A DNA stretch of 64,000 bases from VRUE01 sp963716735. GTDB taxonomy: Bacteria; Actinomycetota; Thermoleophilia; Solirubrobacterales; 70-9. Shown piece after piece: positions 47,055-54,928 of the stretch. Below the pieces are notes generated by a model. The model was given only the letters and a program-made list of their open reading frames with translations, did no database searches and was not told the origin of the DNA. Both the position numbers and the translations under genes were made by a program. Numbering within the stretch: position 1 is the stretch's first letter; every line of letters begins with the position of its first letter. The stretch is from positions 2,666,001 to 2,730,000 of the forward strand of contig OY970321.1 of NCBI GenBank assembly GCA_963716735.1. Reading direction: 5' to 3'.

Positions 47055-48236
47055 ATGAGGGCCGCGCGGACGCTGGGCCTTGCGGCTGCGCTCCTCGTCA
47101 TGCTCGCCGCGGGCCTCTGGATCGGCGGTCACCCGGCGAAGATGCCACCCGCGCTGCGGGATCTCTTCGTCGACGAATCGGCGGGCCTGACCGCTGAAGC
47201 GAGCGAGCTGATCGAAGACAACTACTACCGCCAGGTTTCGCAGGGCAAGCTGATCGACTCCTCGCTGCAGGGCATGGTGCGGGGTCTGAGGCGGCACTAC
47301 GGCGACCGCTTCTCCGAGTACTTCTCCGCCGAGATGCTGGCCCGTTTCACCGAAGAAATCGAGGGGCGCTTCTCGGGGATCGGCCTCAGCGTGACGGAAG
47401 GCAAGCAGGGTCTGCAGGTCGAACGCGTCTTCAAGGGCTCGCCGGCCGAGAAGGCTGGGATCGAGGTTGGCGACACGATCGTCTCGGTCGATGGGCGCTC
47501 GATTGCCGGCCTCGACTCCACTGCCGCCACGGCGCTGATCAAAGGGCCGGAAGGCTCCGAGGTGACGGTCGGAGTGCTGGGCTCAAGGGGCGGCAAGCCA
47601 CGGCAGGTCGACCTGATCCGTGCCCAGATCTCCCTGCCGGTCGTGAACAGCAGGATGGAGACGGTCGACACCGAGAAGCTGGGCTATGCACACCTGGCGA
47701 CCTTCAGCGAGGGCGCCAACGCTGCGCTTCGGCGAGCCGTGCGCAAGCTGCAGCGGCAGGGAGCCCAGGGCCTGGTGCTCGACCTGCGCGGCAATGGTGG
47801 CGGGCTGCTCGAGGAGGCGGTGCTGACCGCGGGCATCTTCCTGCCGGAGGACGAAACGGTGGTCTCGACCGATTCGCGCACCCAGGGACAAGCCGTCTAC
47901 AAGACCAAGGGGGGCAACCTGCTGCCGCTGCCGATCGTCGTCCTGATCGACCGCAACACCGCCTCCGCGGCGGAGATCCTCACCGCGGCGCTGGCCGACG
48001 ACGCCGACGCGAAGACGGTCGGGACGCGCTCCTACGGCAAGGGCGTCTTCCAGCAGGAGATCGACCTCTCCAACGGTGGCGCGCTGAAGCTGACGGTGGG
48101 GGAGTACTTCACGCCGGACGGGACCAATCTGGCCGGTAAGGGGATCCACCCCGACGTGCAGGCCCGCAACCTGCCGGGAACGAGCCGCGACGAGGGCCTC
48201 GAACGCGCCTTGGGCGTGCTTGCGGCGGGCCGATGA
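47055..48236 (+). CDS. S41-family carboxy-terminal processing protease
   Basis: The 393-residue protein has an N-terminal signal anchor (LGLAAALLVMLAAGLWIGG), a PDZ domain (about 95-180, GIGLSVTEGKQGLQVERVFK, then SPAEKAGIEVGDTIVSVDG) and the S41 protease core. Catalytic residues are the Ser in LIDRNTASAAEILTAALADD and the Lys in VGTRSYGKGVFQQEIDLSN. It cleaves extracytoplasmic proteins near their C-termini. In the ftsEX operon it may act on peptidoglycan hydrolase partners (as CtpB-type proteins do in Bacillus). The stop is 6 nt before the hairpin 48243-48293. Confidence 0.92.
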   Translation: MRAARTLGLAAALLVMLAAGLWIGGHPAKMPPALRDLFVDESAGLTAEASELIEDNYYRQVSQGKLIDSSLQGMVRGLRRHYGDRFSEYFSAEMLARFTEEIEGRFSGIGLSVTEGKQGLQVERVFKGSPAEKAGIEVGDTIVSVDGRSIAGLDSTAATALIKGPEGSEVTVGVLGSRGGKPRQVDLIRAQISLPVVNSRMETVDTEKLGYAHLATFSEGANAALRRAVRKLQRQGAQGLVLDLRGNGGGLLEEAVLTAGIFLPEDETVVSTDSRTQGQAVYKTKGGNLLPLPIVVLIDRNTASAAEILTAALADDADAKTVGTRSYGKGVFQQEIDLSNGGALKLTVGEYFTPDGTNLAGKGIHPDVQARNLPGTSRDEGLERALGVLAAGR

Positions 48237-48242
48237 GCTTCC

Positions 48243-48293
48243 GGTGTGCCTCTTCCGGCATATATGCGGATAGCGAACACCGGAAGGCACACC
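48243..48293 (+). promoter_or_regulatory. Hairpin that covers the ribosome site of the RNB nuclease gene
   Basis: GGTGTGCC-TC-TTCCGG (48243-48258) pairs with CCGGAAGGCACACC (48280-48293): 14 bp with a 2-nt bulge and a 21-nt loop containing CATATATG. The right arm contains GGAAGG (48282-48287), 7 nt before the TTG start 48295, so the likely Shine-Dalgarno sequence is inside the stem. It could reduce translation of the downstream gene or make it temperature-dependent. Confidence 0.55.
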
Positions 48294-48294
48294 C

Positions 48295-49908
48295 TTGAGC
48301 CAGGCCAACTGGCGCCAGCACAGGGATCGGCAGCGTGCTCGCGGGCGGGGACGCAGGCAGGCGGAGCCGAAGAACGCCCGCGAGGCGGTCGAGGCGTTGC
48401 TGCGCGAGGAGCTGGGCGGGCGCGGCTTTCGCGCCTCGCTCGAGCTCGAAGCGGCTGAGGCCGGGACGGTGGCGGAGTCGCGCGGCGGTCCGCGTCGCGA
48501 CCTGACCGACCTGCCGACCTTCACCGTCGACCCGGCGACCGCACGCGACTTCGACGACGCGGTCTCGGCGCGGCGCGAGGGTGAGGCAATCAGGCTCTGG
48601 ATCCACATCGCCGACGTCGCCGCCCACGTGCCGCCGGGGTCGCCGCTCGACCGTGAGGCGAGGCGCCGCGCCAACAGCACCTACGCGCCGGGCGCGGTCG
48701 AGCCGATGCTGCCGCACGCGTTGAGCGAGGAGGCGTGCAGCTTGGCGCCGGGGGTCGAACGGCTGGCGGTGACGGCGGAGATCGAGCTCGGTTCAGACGG
48801 GAGGCCCGGCAGTGCCGCCTTCTACCGCAGCCGCATCCGCTCCGACGCGCGTCTCGACTACGACGAACTCGACGTCGTCTTCTCGGGCGGCGCGGAAGCG
48901 CCGGAGGCGGTTGCCGAGTCCTTGGCGGTGGCCCGTGAGGCCGCGGCGGCGCTGGGCGAGCGGCGCGGCGCCACCAGCCTCGACGTCGAGTCCTTCGAGC
49001 CCGAGTTCCGCTTCGACTCGCGCGGGGACGTCGTCGCCGCCCACGGCGTCGCCCAGACCGAGTCACACCGCCTGATCGAGCGATTGATGATCCTCGCCAA
49101 CGAGCAGGTGGCGCAGCTCCTGGAGCGCAAGCGGGTGCCGGCGATCTACCGGGTCCACGCCCGGCCGGATCCGCCGCGGATAGAAAACCTAATCGCCAAG
49201 CTGCATGCGCTCGACGTGCCGACGCCGCCGCTGCGCGGTACGCCGGCGCCGAGCCAGGCGGCAGAGCTGGCGGCGGAAGCGAGCCGGCTGGTGACGAAGG
49301 AGGCGACGCGACGCGGGCACGGCCGCGCCGCGTATACATCGCTCGTGCTGCGTTCCCTCAAACAGGCCGCCTACAGCGAGCGCAACAGCGGTCACGCCGG
49401 CCTCGGCAGCGCCGCGTACTGCCATTTCACCTCACCGATCCGCCGCTACCCGGACCTGATCGTCCACCGGGCTCTGTTGGCGGTGCTGGGGGAGGGCGAG
49501 CCGGCACCGAGCTCTGGCGAAGCACGGGAGGTGGCTGCCTACTGCAGTGAGCGCGAGCGGGAGTCGATGCGGATCGAGCGCCGGGCCGACGATGTCTGCG
49601 CCGCCTTCCTGCTCGAGCGCGAGCTGCGCGAGCGAGGCGCCGAGACCGCTTTCGAGGGCGAGGTCTCGGGCCTGATCCGCGCCGGCGCCTTCGTCGGCTT
49701 CCGCGGCGAGCTCGGCGACGTCTACGAGGGTTTCCTGCCTGCCCGCCGCCTCGGTGGCACCGAGCGCTTCGAGCTCGACGAGACCGAGACGGCGCTGGTC
49801 GGTCAGGAGTCGCGCCGCAAGCTGCGGCTCGGGGACCCGATATCCGCCCAGGTGAGTCGGGTCGAAGCGTCGCGGGGCCGCGCCGATCTGGAGCCGGTGG
49901 AGAGCTGA
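48295..49908 (+). CDS. RNB-domain 3'-5' exoribonuclease (RNase R/II family)
   Basis: The 537-residue enzyme starts at TTG 48295. The RNB domain begins with LPTFTVDPATARDFDDAVSA (catalytic Asp cluster), has LWIHIADVAAHVPPGSPLDR, RVHARPDPPRIENL and HFTSPIRRYPDLIVHRALLA. The N-terminal cold-shock domains of E. coli RNase R are missing and a short basic segment (about 1-30, rich in Arg and Gln) takes their place; the C-terminal S1 domain is present in reduced form. It lies 3 nt before smpB. RNase R works with SmpB and tmRNA in removing non-stop mRNAs, so the neighbours make sense. Confidence 0.9.
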   Translation: MSQANWRQHRDRQRARGRGRRQAEPKNAREAVEALLREELGGRGFRASLELEAAEAGTVAESRGGPRRDLTDLPTFTVDPATARDFDDAVSARREGEAIRLWIHIADVAAHVPPGSPLDREARRRANSTYAPGAVEPMLPHALSEEACSLAPGVERLAVTAEIELGSDGRPGSAAFYRSRIRSDARLDYDELDVVFSGGAEAPEAVAESLAVAREAAAALGERRGATSLDVESFEPEFRFDSRGDVVAAHGVAQTESHRLIERLMILANEQVAQLLERKRVPAIYRVHARPDPPRIENLIAKLHALDVPTPPLRGTPAPSQAAELAAEASRLVTKEATRRGHGRAAYTSLVLRSLKQAAYSERNSGHAGLGSAAYCHFTSPIRRYPDLIVHRALLAVLGEGEPAPSSGEAREVAAYCSERERESMRIERRADDVCAAFLLERELRERGAETAFEGEVSGLIRAGAFVGFRGELGDVYEGFLPARRLGGTERFELDETETALVGQESRRKLRLGDPISAQVSRVEASRGRADLEPVES

Positions 49909-49911
49909 ACG

Positions 49912-50397
49912 ATGGCCAAGAAGGGGAAGAAAAAACGCGAGCCGGCCTCTGGCGACGTCGCCACCAACCGCCGAGCCCGGCACAAATTCGAGTGGATCGA
50001 GCGGATCGAGGCCGGCATGGTCCTGCGCGGTTCAGAGGTCAAGTCGCTGCGCAACGGCAAGGCACAGATGACCGACGCCTACGCGGTCATAAACGACGGC
50101 GAGGTGTGGCTGCGCAACCTCCACATCCCGCCCTATGAGCCGGCCAGCCGCGAGAACCACGAGCCGGAGCGACCGCGAAAGCTGCTCTTGCACAGGGCCG
50201 AGATCGAGCGCCTCGTCGGCAAAACCGCCGAGCGCGGCCTGACCCTGATCCCGACCCGGATCTACTTCAAGGGCTCGCGGGCCAAGGTCGAGCTGGCCTT
50301 GGCGCGGGGCAAGGAGGGTCGCGACCGGCGGCGTGAGATCGCGGATCGTGACGTGCGTCGCGAGGTCGAGCGCGAATTCAAGGGCCGAATGAGGTAG
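49912..50397 (+). CDS. smpB: SsrA-binding protein SmpB
   Basis: SmpB brings alanyl-tmRNA to stalled ribosomes. The 161-residue product has NRRARHKFEWIERIEAGMVL, GSEVKSLRNGKAQMTDAYAV, and LTLIPTRIYFKGSRAKVELA, with a basic C-terminal tail (RDRRREIADRDVRREVEREF) that occupies the mRNA channel. The N-terminus has an extra run of Lys (MAKKGKKKREPASGDV). The tmRNA gene it serves is at 53538-53896, 3.1 kb downstream, an arrangement common in actinobacteria. Confidence 0.96.
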   Translation: MAKKGKKKREPASGDVATNRRARHKFEWIERIEAGMVLRGSEVKSLRNGKAQMTDAYAVINDGEVWLRNLHIPPYEPASRENHEPERPRKLLLHRAEIERLVGKTAERGLTLIPTRIYFKGSRAKVELALARGKEGRDRRREIADRDVRREVEREFKGRMR

Positions 50398-50411
50398 CTT
50401 CGGGTTCCAGC

Positions 50412-52001
50412 ATGATCTTGGCCAACTTCGTCAGCGACAATGTCGAGTACCTCGTCGCCGGACTCGTTGTGGCGATCCTGGTTCTGCTGCTGGTGATCAG
50501 CGTCGCCCGGCGACGCGGCAAGGACAAGGAGAAGAAGCCAAAGGGGGCAGCCGGAGCACCTCCGCCGACTCCGCCCACGGCGCAGCAGGCACCCGTGTCG
50601 CAGGGCGCGGTACCTCCGCCGCCGCCTCCCTCCGGTAAGCCGCCGAGCGCCAAGGAGAAGCGCAAACAGGCTCGCATGCAGCAGCGCGCCGCGCGCGCCG
50701 AACACCGCAAGCGCAGTCAGGAAGAAGCGAAACGGCGCCGCGAGGAGCGGGCGAAGAAACGGAGCGAACGGCGCGGCAAGTCAGGGAGCCGTTCCGGGCG
50801 TCGTGCCAAGAAGGATGCGGCGAAGGCGGAGCGCGAGCTGGCCGCGGCGCGTGCCGCGCAGGAGCGCGCACTGTTCGAGCAGGAGAGCGCGGCGACCGGC
50901 CAGCAGCCCCAGGTTCCACCTGTCCAGCCGCAGCCCCAGGTTCCGCCGGCGGGCGTGCAACCACCCCCGGCCCCGTTACCACCCGTGCCGCCGCCTTCTG
51001 CCGCTGCCGCTCCACCCCCGCCGCCACCTTCTGCCACCCCGGTTTCCCCGCAGGCGCCACCTCCGGGCACGCCACCGCTAGGACCGGGGGGCTATGACCC
51101 GGCCGTGGCCGAACAGCGGGTCCAGGACAAGGTGGCCGAAATCCAGCGCGAGGAGGAGCGGATCCGGTCTGAGGCCGATCGGCGCATCGAGGAGGCCGAG
51201 CGGCTCCAGCGCGAGGCCGAGGCGCGGCGAGCGCAAGCCGAGATGGGGCAGACGACGCAGAGCATGGCCGCGGTTCCCCCATCGCCTCCGCCTGCTGCCG
51301 CACCGGCACCGGACCTGCAGACGGCCGAACACCAGCTTCAGCAGGAGCGCGAAGCGCAGGAGCGATCGCTCGCCGAGGCACAGGAGCGGTTGCTTCAAAT
51401 CGAGGAGAGGACCAAGGCGGCCGAACGGCGTGCCGCTGAGGCGGAGCGCCTCGTGCAGCTGAAGTCGCAGGAGGCCGAGCGGCAGCAGCGCCTGCGCGAG
51501 ATCGAGCAGAGCGTCGCCGAGGCCGAGGAGCGCGCTCGCGAGGCCGAGCGCCGCGCCGAAGAGGCCGAGCGGGCCGTGCTCGGGTCGGTGCAGGGTGGGG
51601 GATCGGTTTCGCTGAATCCCCAGCCCTTACCTCCACAGCCGCCGCCCGTGCCTCAACCGCCCTCACCGACGCCTCCACCCCCCGCGCCCACGCCGCCGCC
51701 GGCTCCCGACCCTCAGCCCGGCCCGCCGCCCCCGGCGCCGCCGCAGCCCGCTCCTCAGCCCGGCCCGCCGTTGCCGCCCCAGCCGGAGTCACCTGCCGCG
51801 CCCCAGCCCGGGGAGACGATCGAACTCAACAACGTCAGCTTCGAGCAGCTACGCGGTCACGGGCTCTCGGTCACTCAGGCAACCCGCCTGCTCGCCCATC
51901 GCGAGCGGGTCGGTCGTTTTCAGTCGATCGATGAACTGGACGAGATTCCGGGTCTGCCGCGCGAGTTTGCGGAAGATTTGAAGCGGCGTTCGCGGGTTTG
52001 A
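50412..52001 (+). CDS. Membrane-anchored, Pro-rich coiled-coil protein with C-terminal helix-hairpin-helix
   Basis: The 529-residue protein has an N-terminal membrane helix (about 14-34, VAGLVVAILVLLLVISVARR), a basic Lys/Arg/Ala region, a Pro-rich stretch (about 150-225), a charged coiled coil rich in Glu, Ala and Arg (about 235-400, for example EEERIRSEADRRIEEAERL), a second Pro-rich stretch, and a C-terminal HhH pair (about 470-529, VTQATRLLAHRERVGRFQSI and LDEIPGLPREFAEDLKRRSR). The HhH resembles ComEA-type DNA-binding folds. Tethering DNA to the membrane is a hypothesis. Its TGA stop lies in the left arm of palindrome 51997-52120. Confidence 0.72.
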   Translation: MILANFVSDNVEYLVAGLVVAILVLLLVISVARRRGKDKEKKPKGAAGAPPPTPPTAQQAPVSQGAVPPPPPPSGKPPSAKEKRKQARMQQRAARAEHRKRSQEEAKRRREERAKKRSERRGKSGSRSGRRAKKDAAKAERELAAARAAQERALFEQESAATGQQPQVPPVQPQPQVPPAGVQPPPAPLPPVPPPSAAAAPPPPPPSATPVSPQAPPPGTPPLGPGGYDPAVAEQRVQDKVAEIQREEERIRSEADRRIEEAERLQREAEARRAQAEMGQTTQSMAAVPPSPPPAAAPAPDLQTAEHQLQQEREAQERSLAEAQERLLQIEERTKAAERRAAEAERLVQLKSQEAERQQRLREIEQSVAEAEERAREAERRAEEAERAVLGSVQGGGSVSLNPQPLPPQPPPVPQPPSPTPPPPAPTPPPAPDPQPGPPPPAPPQPAPQPGPPLPPQPESPAAPQPGETIELNNVSFEQLRGHGLSVTQATRLLAHRERVGRFQSIDELDEIPGLPREFAEDLKRRSRV

Positions 52002-52120
52002 GCGCCCATCCCGGTAGGGGTTCCACTTAACTTTTTCGTTGAGACGGGATTAGCTGGGCGCCCGGTGCTCTCGACGAAAAAGTACAAGACGTTTCACCCC
52101 TACCGGGATGGGCGCTCAAA
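51997..52120 (+). repeat. Dispersed palindromic element, family 1, copy c
   Basis: The 124-bp palindrome has perfect 24-bp arms (51997-52020 against 52097-52120, GAGCGCCCATCCCGGTAGGGG inner part). The inner sides are the family 1 core: TTCCACTTAACTTTTTCG on the left, CGAAAAAGTACAAGACGTTT on the right. It lies between convergent genes and provides the TGA stop of both: 51999-52001 on plus, and 52116-52118 read as TGA on minus. It is placed as a bidirectional terminator would be. Confidence 0.88.
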
Positions 52121-53492
52121 ATCCGTATGCCTCGATTAGCTTCAGCCAAATCTCACTGCGCGTTGGATAAGCAGCAACCGCGTGGCGTAGTCGATCGAGG
52201 GGCACTTCTCCCACGATTGCGATCGTTGCGGCGTGGAGGAAGTCCGCCGTCTCGAATCCCGTGAAGGTGGCGCCGACGATCGTTTGCTTGTCTTGGTCGA
52301 TCACCAGGCGGGATGTGCCGCCGGTGCCCTTGCCCCGGAAGCTGGCGCCTGCGGTGCCGTCGGTGGGGACGTCCACGGCCCTTGCGTCGATGCTTGCCTC
52401 TTTGGCCTGGGCGAGGGTCTTGCCTGCGGCGGCTACCTGGGGGTCGGTGAAGGTGACCCGGGGGGAGCCGATGTCTTCGGCGATCGCTTCCACCTCGCGG
52501 CCGAGCACGTTCTCGGCGGCGACCCAGGCCTGGTACTTGCCCATGTGGGTGAAGAGGGCGCGGCCGTTTACGTCGCCGACGGCGTAGAGCCACTCGCGGC
52601 CGTCCACGCGAAGTCGCTCGTCGGTTTCGAGGAAGCCGTGCTCGCCCGGCTCGACCCCGGCGGTGTCGAGGCCGATCCCCTTGGTGCGGGGGACGCGGCC
52701 GATCGCGACCAGGAGCTCCTCCGCTTCCGCCCGGCTGCCGTCGTTCAGCTCGACCACGAGCCCGGCGCCCGCGGAGGAGACCCGCTCGGCGAGCACCCCC
52801 GTGCGCACGTCGATCGCGTAGGAATCGCCCAGCGAAGCGGCCACCTGCTCGCCGGCGAACGGCTCCTCGCGGGGCAGCAGGTGCTGCTCGCCCTCGATCA
52901 AGGTGACCTTGGTCCCGAGCGTGGACCAGGCCTGGGCCAGCTCTGAGCCGACCGGGCCCCCTCCGAGCACGATCATGCTCTCCGGCACCCGCTTGGAGGT
53001 CGTCGCATCGCGGTTGTTCCAGGTCCGAACCGAGCCGAGGCCGTCTATGGGCGGCATCGCCGCGCCGCTGCCGGTCGCCACCACCACGGCCTGGCGAGCG
53101 ATCAGCGTCTCCTCGCCGACGACAACCCGGCGCTCGCCGTCGAGCCGCCCCTCGCCCCGAAACAGCTCGATGTCGCGTTCCTCGAGCCAGGGAAGTTGAC
53201 CGGAGTCGTCGAGGCCGTGGATCACCTCGTCGCGGCGGTCGAGTACCGCCTGCGGATCGAGGTCACCCCTGACCGCGGCGGCGACTCCAGGCACACGGCG
53301 CGCCTCGGCCAGCAGCTCGCCGGGCCGCAACAAGGCCTTCGACGGCATGCAGGCGTAGTAGGAGCACTCGCCGCCGACCAGGTGGTTCTCGACGATGGCC
53401 ACCGAGAGCCCGCCGTCAGCCAGGCGCCCCGCGCAGACCTCGCCCGGCGCGCCCGCGCCGATCACGATCGCGTCGAATGCTTTCTTGCTCAT
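52116..53492 (-). CDS. FAD-dependent pyridine nucleotide-disulfide oxidoreductase
   Basis: The 458-residue protein starts at ATG 53492. FAD and NAD(P) motifs are AIVIGAGAPGEVCAGRLADG and MIVLGGGPVGSELAQAW, and YAVGDVNGRALFTHMGKYQA is the late FAD region. The redox motif is GGECSYYACMPSKALLRP, a CxxxxC pair like lipoamide dehydrogenase and mercuric reductase. The C-terminal catalytic dyad differs: the family HPTxSE reads AYPTRSEIW here, with Tyr for His. This occurs in a related actinobacterial group of unassigned substrate. The 15 codons upstream to 53537 are open but are not needed; tmRNA begins there on the other strand. Confidence 0.88.
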   Translation of the reverse strand: MSKKAFDAIVIGAGAPGEVCAGRLADGGLSVAIVENHLVGGECSYYACMPSKALLRPGELLAEARRVPGVAAAVRGDLDPQAVLDRRDEVIHGLDDSGQLPWLEERDIELFRGEGRLDGERRVVVGEETLIARQAVVVATGSGAAMPPIDGLGSVRTWNNRDATTSKRVPESMIVLGGGPVGSELAQAWSTLGTKVTLIEGEQHLLPREEPFAGEQVAASLGDSYAIDVRTGVLAERVSSAGAGLVVELNDGSRAEAEELLVAIGRVPRTKGIGLDTAGVEPGEHGFLETDERLRVDGREWLYAVGDVNGRALFTHMGKYQAWVAAENVLGREVEAIAEDIGSPRVTFTDPQVAAAGKTLAQAKEASIDARAVDVPTDGTAGASFRGKGTGGTSRLVIDQDKQTIVGATFTGFETADFLHAATIAIVGEVPLDRLRHAVAAYPTRSEIWLKLIEAYGF

Positions 53493-53521
53493 TTGGGCAT
53501 TCCTACCCGGCACCGTACAAT
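53493..53521 (+). promoter_or_regulatory. Candidate promoter of ssrA
   Basis: TTGGGC (53493-53498), a 17-nt spacer, and TACAAT (53516-53521) fit a sigma-70-type promoter. The expected start is near 53528, 10 nt before the mature 5' end at 53538, as expected for RNase P processing. It also spans the start codon of the divergent oxidoreductase gene (53492). Confidence 0.6.
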
Positions 53522-53537
53522 CGATGTCACATAGCAC

Positions 53538-53896
53538 GGGGGCGACAGGCTTCGATCTGGTCGATCCGTGCGAACGGTTGCAGGTCGAGGTTGCCGGAGG
53601 CCTCGTTAAACCCCGGCACCAACCAATACGTGCGGACCATGAGTTCGCCCTCGCTGCTTAGTTAGATCTAAGTGAGTGAGAGTCGGCCCTCTCCCGCCCG
53701 CGGAGAGGGGCACCGGCTTCAAATTGCGGGCTTACCCGGGCGGATCGCCCCGTCCACCAGGGGACATTTCAGAGGGCTTTATCTCCCGCAGTGCCCGCCG
53801 GCGCGGACCCCGGGAGACGAGAATCAAGCGCCGGCTAAACCTGTAGAAACCTTCGCGCTACGGCCAGAGACGCCGGTTCAATTCCGGCCGCCTCCA
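53538..53896 (+). ncRNA. ssrA: Transfer-messenger RNA (tmRNA)
   Basis: The 359-nt RNA rescues stalled ribosomes with SmpB. The 5' end GGGGGCGACAGGCTTCGATC matches the tmRNA start, and GGGGGCG pairs with CGCCTCC (53889-53895) plus discriminator A53896 (one G-U pair), as in the acceptor stem. The T-arm is GCCGG-TTCAATT-CCGGC (53872-53888). The CCA tail is not encoded. The tag open reading frame is best read from GCG 53632: ADHEFALAA, then TAG at 53659-53661; the ending ALAA is typical of protease tags. The resume codon is inferred from this frame and could lie one or two codons further upstream. Confidence 0.93.
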
Positions 53897-53902
53897 TCGA
53901 GC

Positions 53903-54442
53903 ATGGACCGCTACATCGCATTCCTGCGGGGGATGAACCTCGGCGGGCGTCGGATCACCAATGACGATCTGCGTTCGCATTTCGAGGCGCTCGGTTGCGA
54001 GGAAGTTGCCACCTTCCGTGCGAGCGGCAATGTCGTCTTCGCGGTAGACGGTGAGTCGTCGGCGAAGCTGACCGTGCGACTCGAAGACGGCCTCGCCGAG
54101 GCGCTCGACTACGAGGTGCCGGTCTTCCTGCGCTCGGCGAAGGATTTACTCGCGATCGCCGCGCACGAGCCATTTGGAGCCAAGGCTCTCGACGCGTCAA
54201 CCGGCAAGCTCCAGATCGCGCTGCTGACAAAGAAACCGGCGGCGGGAGCGAGAGAGAGCGCCCTCTCCCTCTCGACCGAGGCCGACCGCCTGGCGGTGGA
54301 AGGTCGCGAGCTCTACTGGCTGCCACAGGGGCGCATGTCCGACTCCGATCTCGACCTTAAGGCCCTCGCCACGATTCTCGGCTCGATGACGATCAGGACC
54401 AAGGGCACGATCGACCAGATCGCCGCGAAGCACTTCAGCTAG
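53903..54442 (+). CDS. DUF1697 family protein
   Basis: The 179-residue protein begins at ATG 53903, 6 nt after tmRNA. It has the family opening MDRYIAFLRGMNLGGRRITN, then FEALGCEEVATFRASGNVVF, and the late segments YWLPQGRMSDSDL and MTIRTKGTIDQIAAKH. The same frame is open back to 53672, but this is inside tmRNA, so the extension is not coding. The molecular role of DUF1697 is unknown; the domain has two ferredoxin-like folds. Confidence 0.88.
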   Translation: MDRYIAFLRGMNLGGRRITNDDLRSHFEALGCEEVATFRASGNVVFAVDGESSAKLTVRLEDGLAEALDYEVPVFLRSAKDLLAIAAHEPFGAKALDASTGKLQIALLTKKPAAGARESALSLSTEADRLAVEGRELYWLPQGRMSDSDLDLKALATILGSMTIRTKGTIDQIAAKHFS

Positions 54443-54453
54443 CTGCTCGAGCG

Positions 54454-54639
54454 TCAGCGCCTGCCAAGACGGTGCATGGTGCGCAGGCGCAGCTCGAAGA
54501 AGGCGGTGCCCACCAGCAGAATCGTCGGAACCAGGACCAGCGGCGGCGCACCGAAGACGAAGATCGCAATTCCAACAAGGACCGACGTCACCGTCCCGAC
54601 GGCTCGAGCAGCCCGCGGCGCGAGGATCAATCTGTCCAT
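54454..54639 (-). CDS. Small membrane protein
   Basis: From ATG 54639 the product is 61 residues (MDRLILAPRAARAVGTVTSV), with two predicted membrane helices (ALVGIAIFVFGA-like and LVLVPTILLVGTAFFELRLR) and a basic tail (RTMHRLGRR). An in-frame GTG at 54648 would add three residues. The ATG overlaps the stop of the upstream small gene (TGATG), which supports both. Function unknown; short genes in such pairs are uncertain. Confidence 0.5.
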   Translation of the reverse strand: MDRLILAPRAARAVGTVTSVLVGIAIFVFGAPPLVLVPTILLVGTAFFELRLRTMHRLGRR

Positions 54640-54872
54640 CAGGTCCACACCATGATGATAAGAGCCATAATTGCTGCTCGCGAACCGAGATCGAAGCCGA
54701 GGCCAAGCCCTTCGTTGATGGATTGAGCGACCGCGTCGGGTCGGTGGGGTTCGGCAAGCGCGCTGGAGGCGGCGTAGCCGCTGAAGTACGCCATCGTCCC
54801 TCCCAGTACTGCGAAGCCGGCGATGAGGCTTTCAAGGAACTCCCGCGCGCCGTTGGGGTCGATTGAGGGCAT
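54639..54872 (-). CDS. Small hydrophobic protein
   Basis: The 77-residue product starts at ATG 54872 (MPSIDPNGAREFLESLIAGF) and has hydrophobic stretches AGFAVLGGTMAYFSGYAASS and RAAIMALIIMVWT. Its stop overlaps the next gene by TGATG, so the two may be expressed as a pair. I do not recognise either. The OsmC gene further right (54929-55438) is in the same direction 57 nt upstream, so it could be part of the same transcript. Confidence 0.5.
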   Translation of the reverse strand: MPSIDPNGAREFLESLIAGFAVLGGTMAYFSGYAASSALAEPHRPDAVAQSINEGLGLGFDLGSRAAIMALIIMVWT

Positions 54873-54928
54873 GTGCGCACCATAGGACGGGCCGGCGCAC
54901 GCGTGGCGCGCGGAATGAAAATTCTCAG

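Noticed and set aside
45182..47101. 639-codon reading frame on the minus strand across ftsE and ftsX
   Set aside because: Shadow of two named genes, with unusual composition rich in Asp, Arg and His.
53672..53902. N-terminal extension of the DUF1697 gene
   Set aside because: The extension lies within tmRNA, and family homology begins at ATG 53903.
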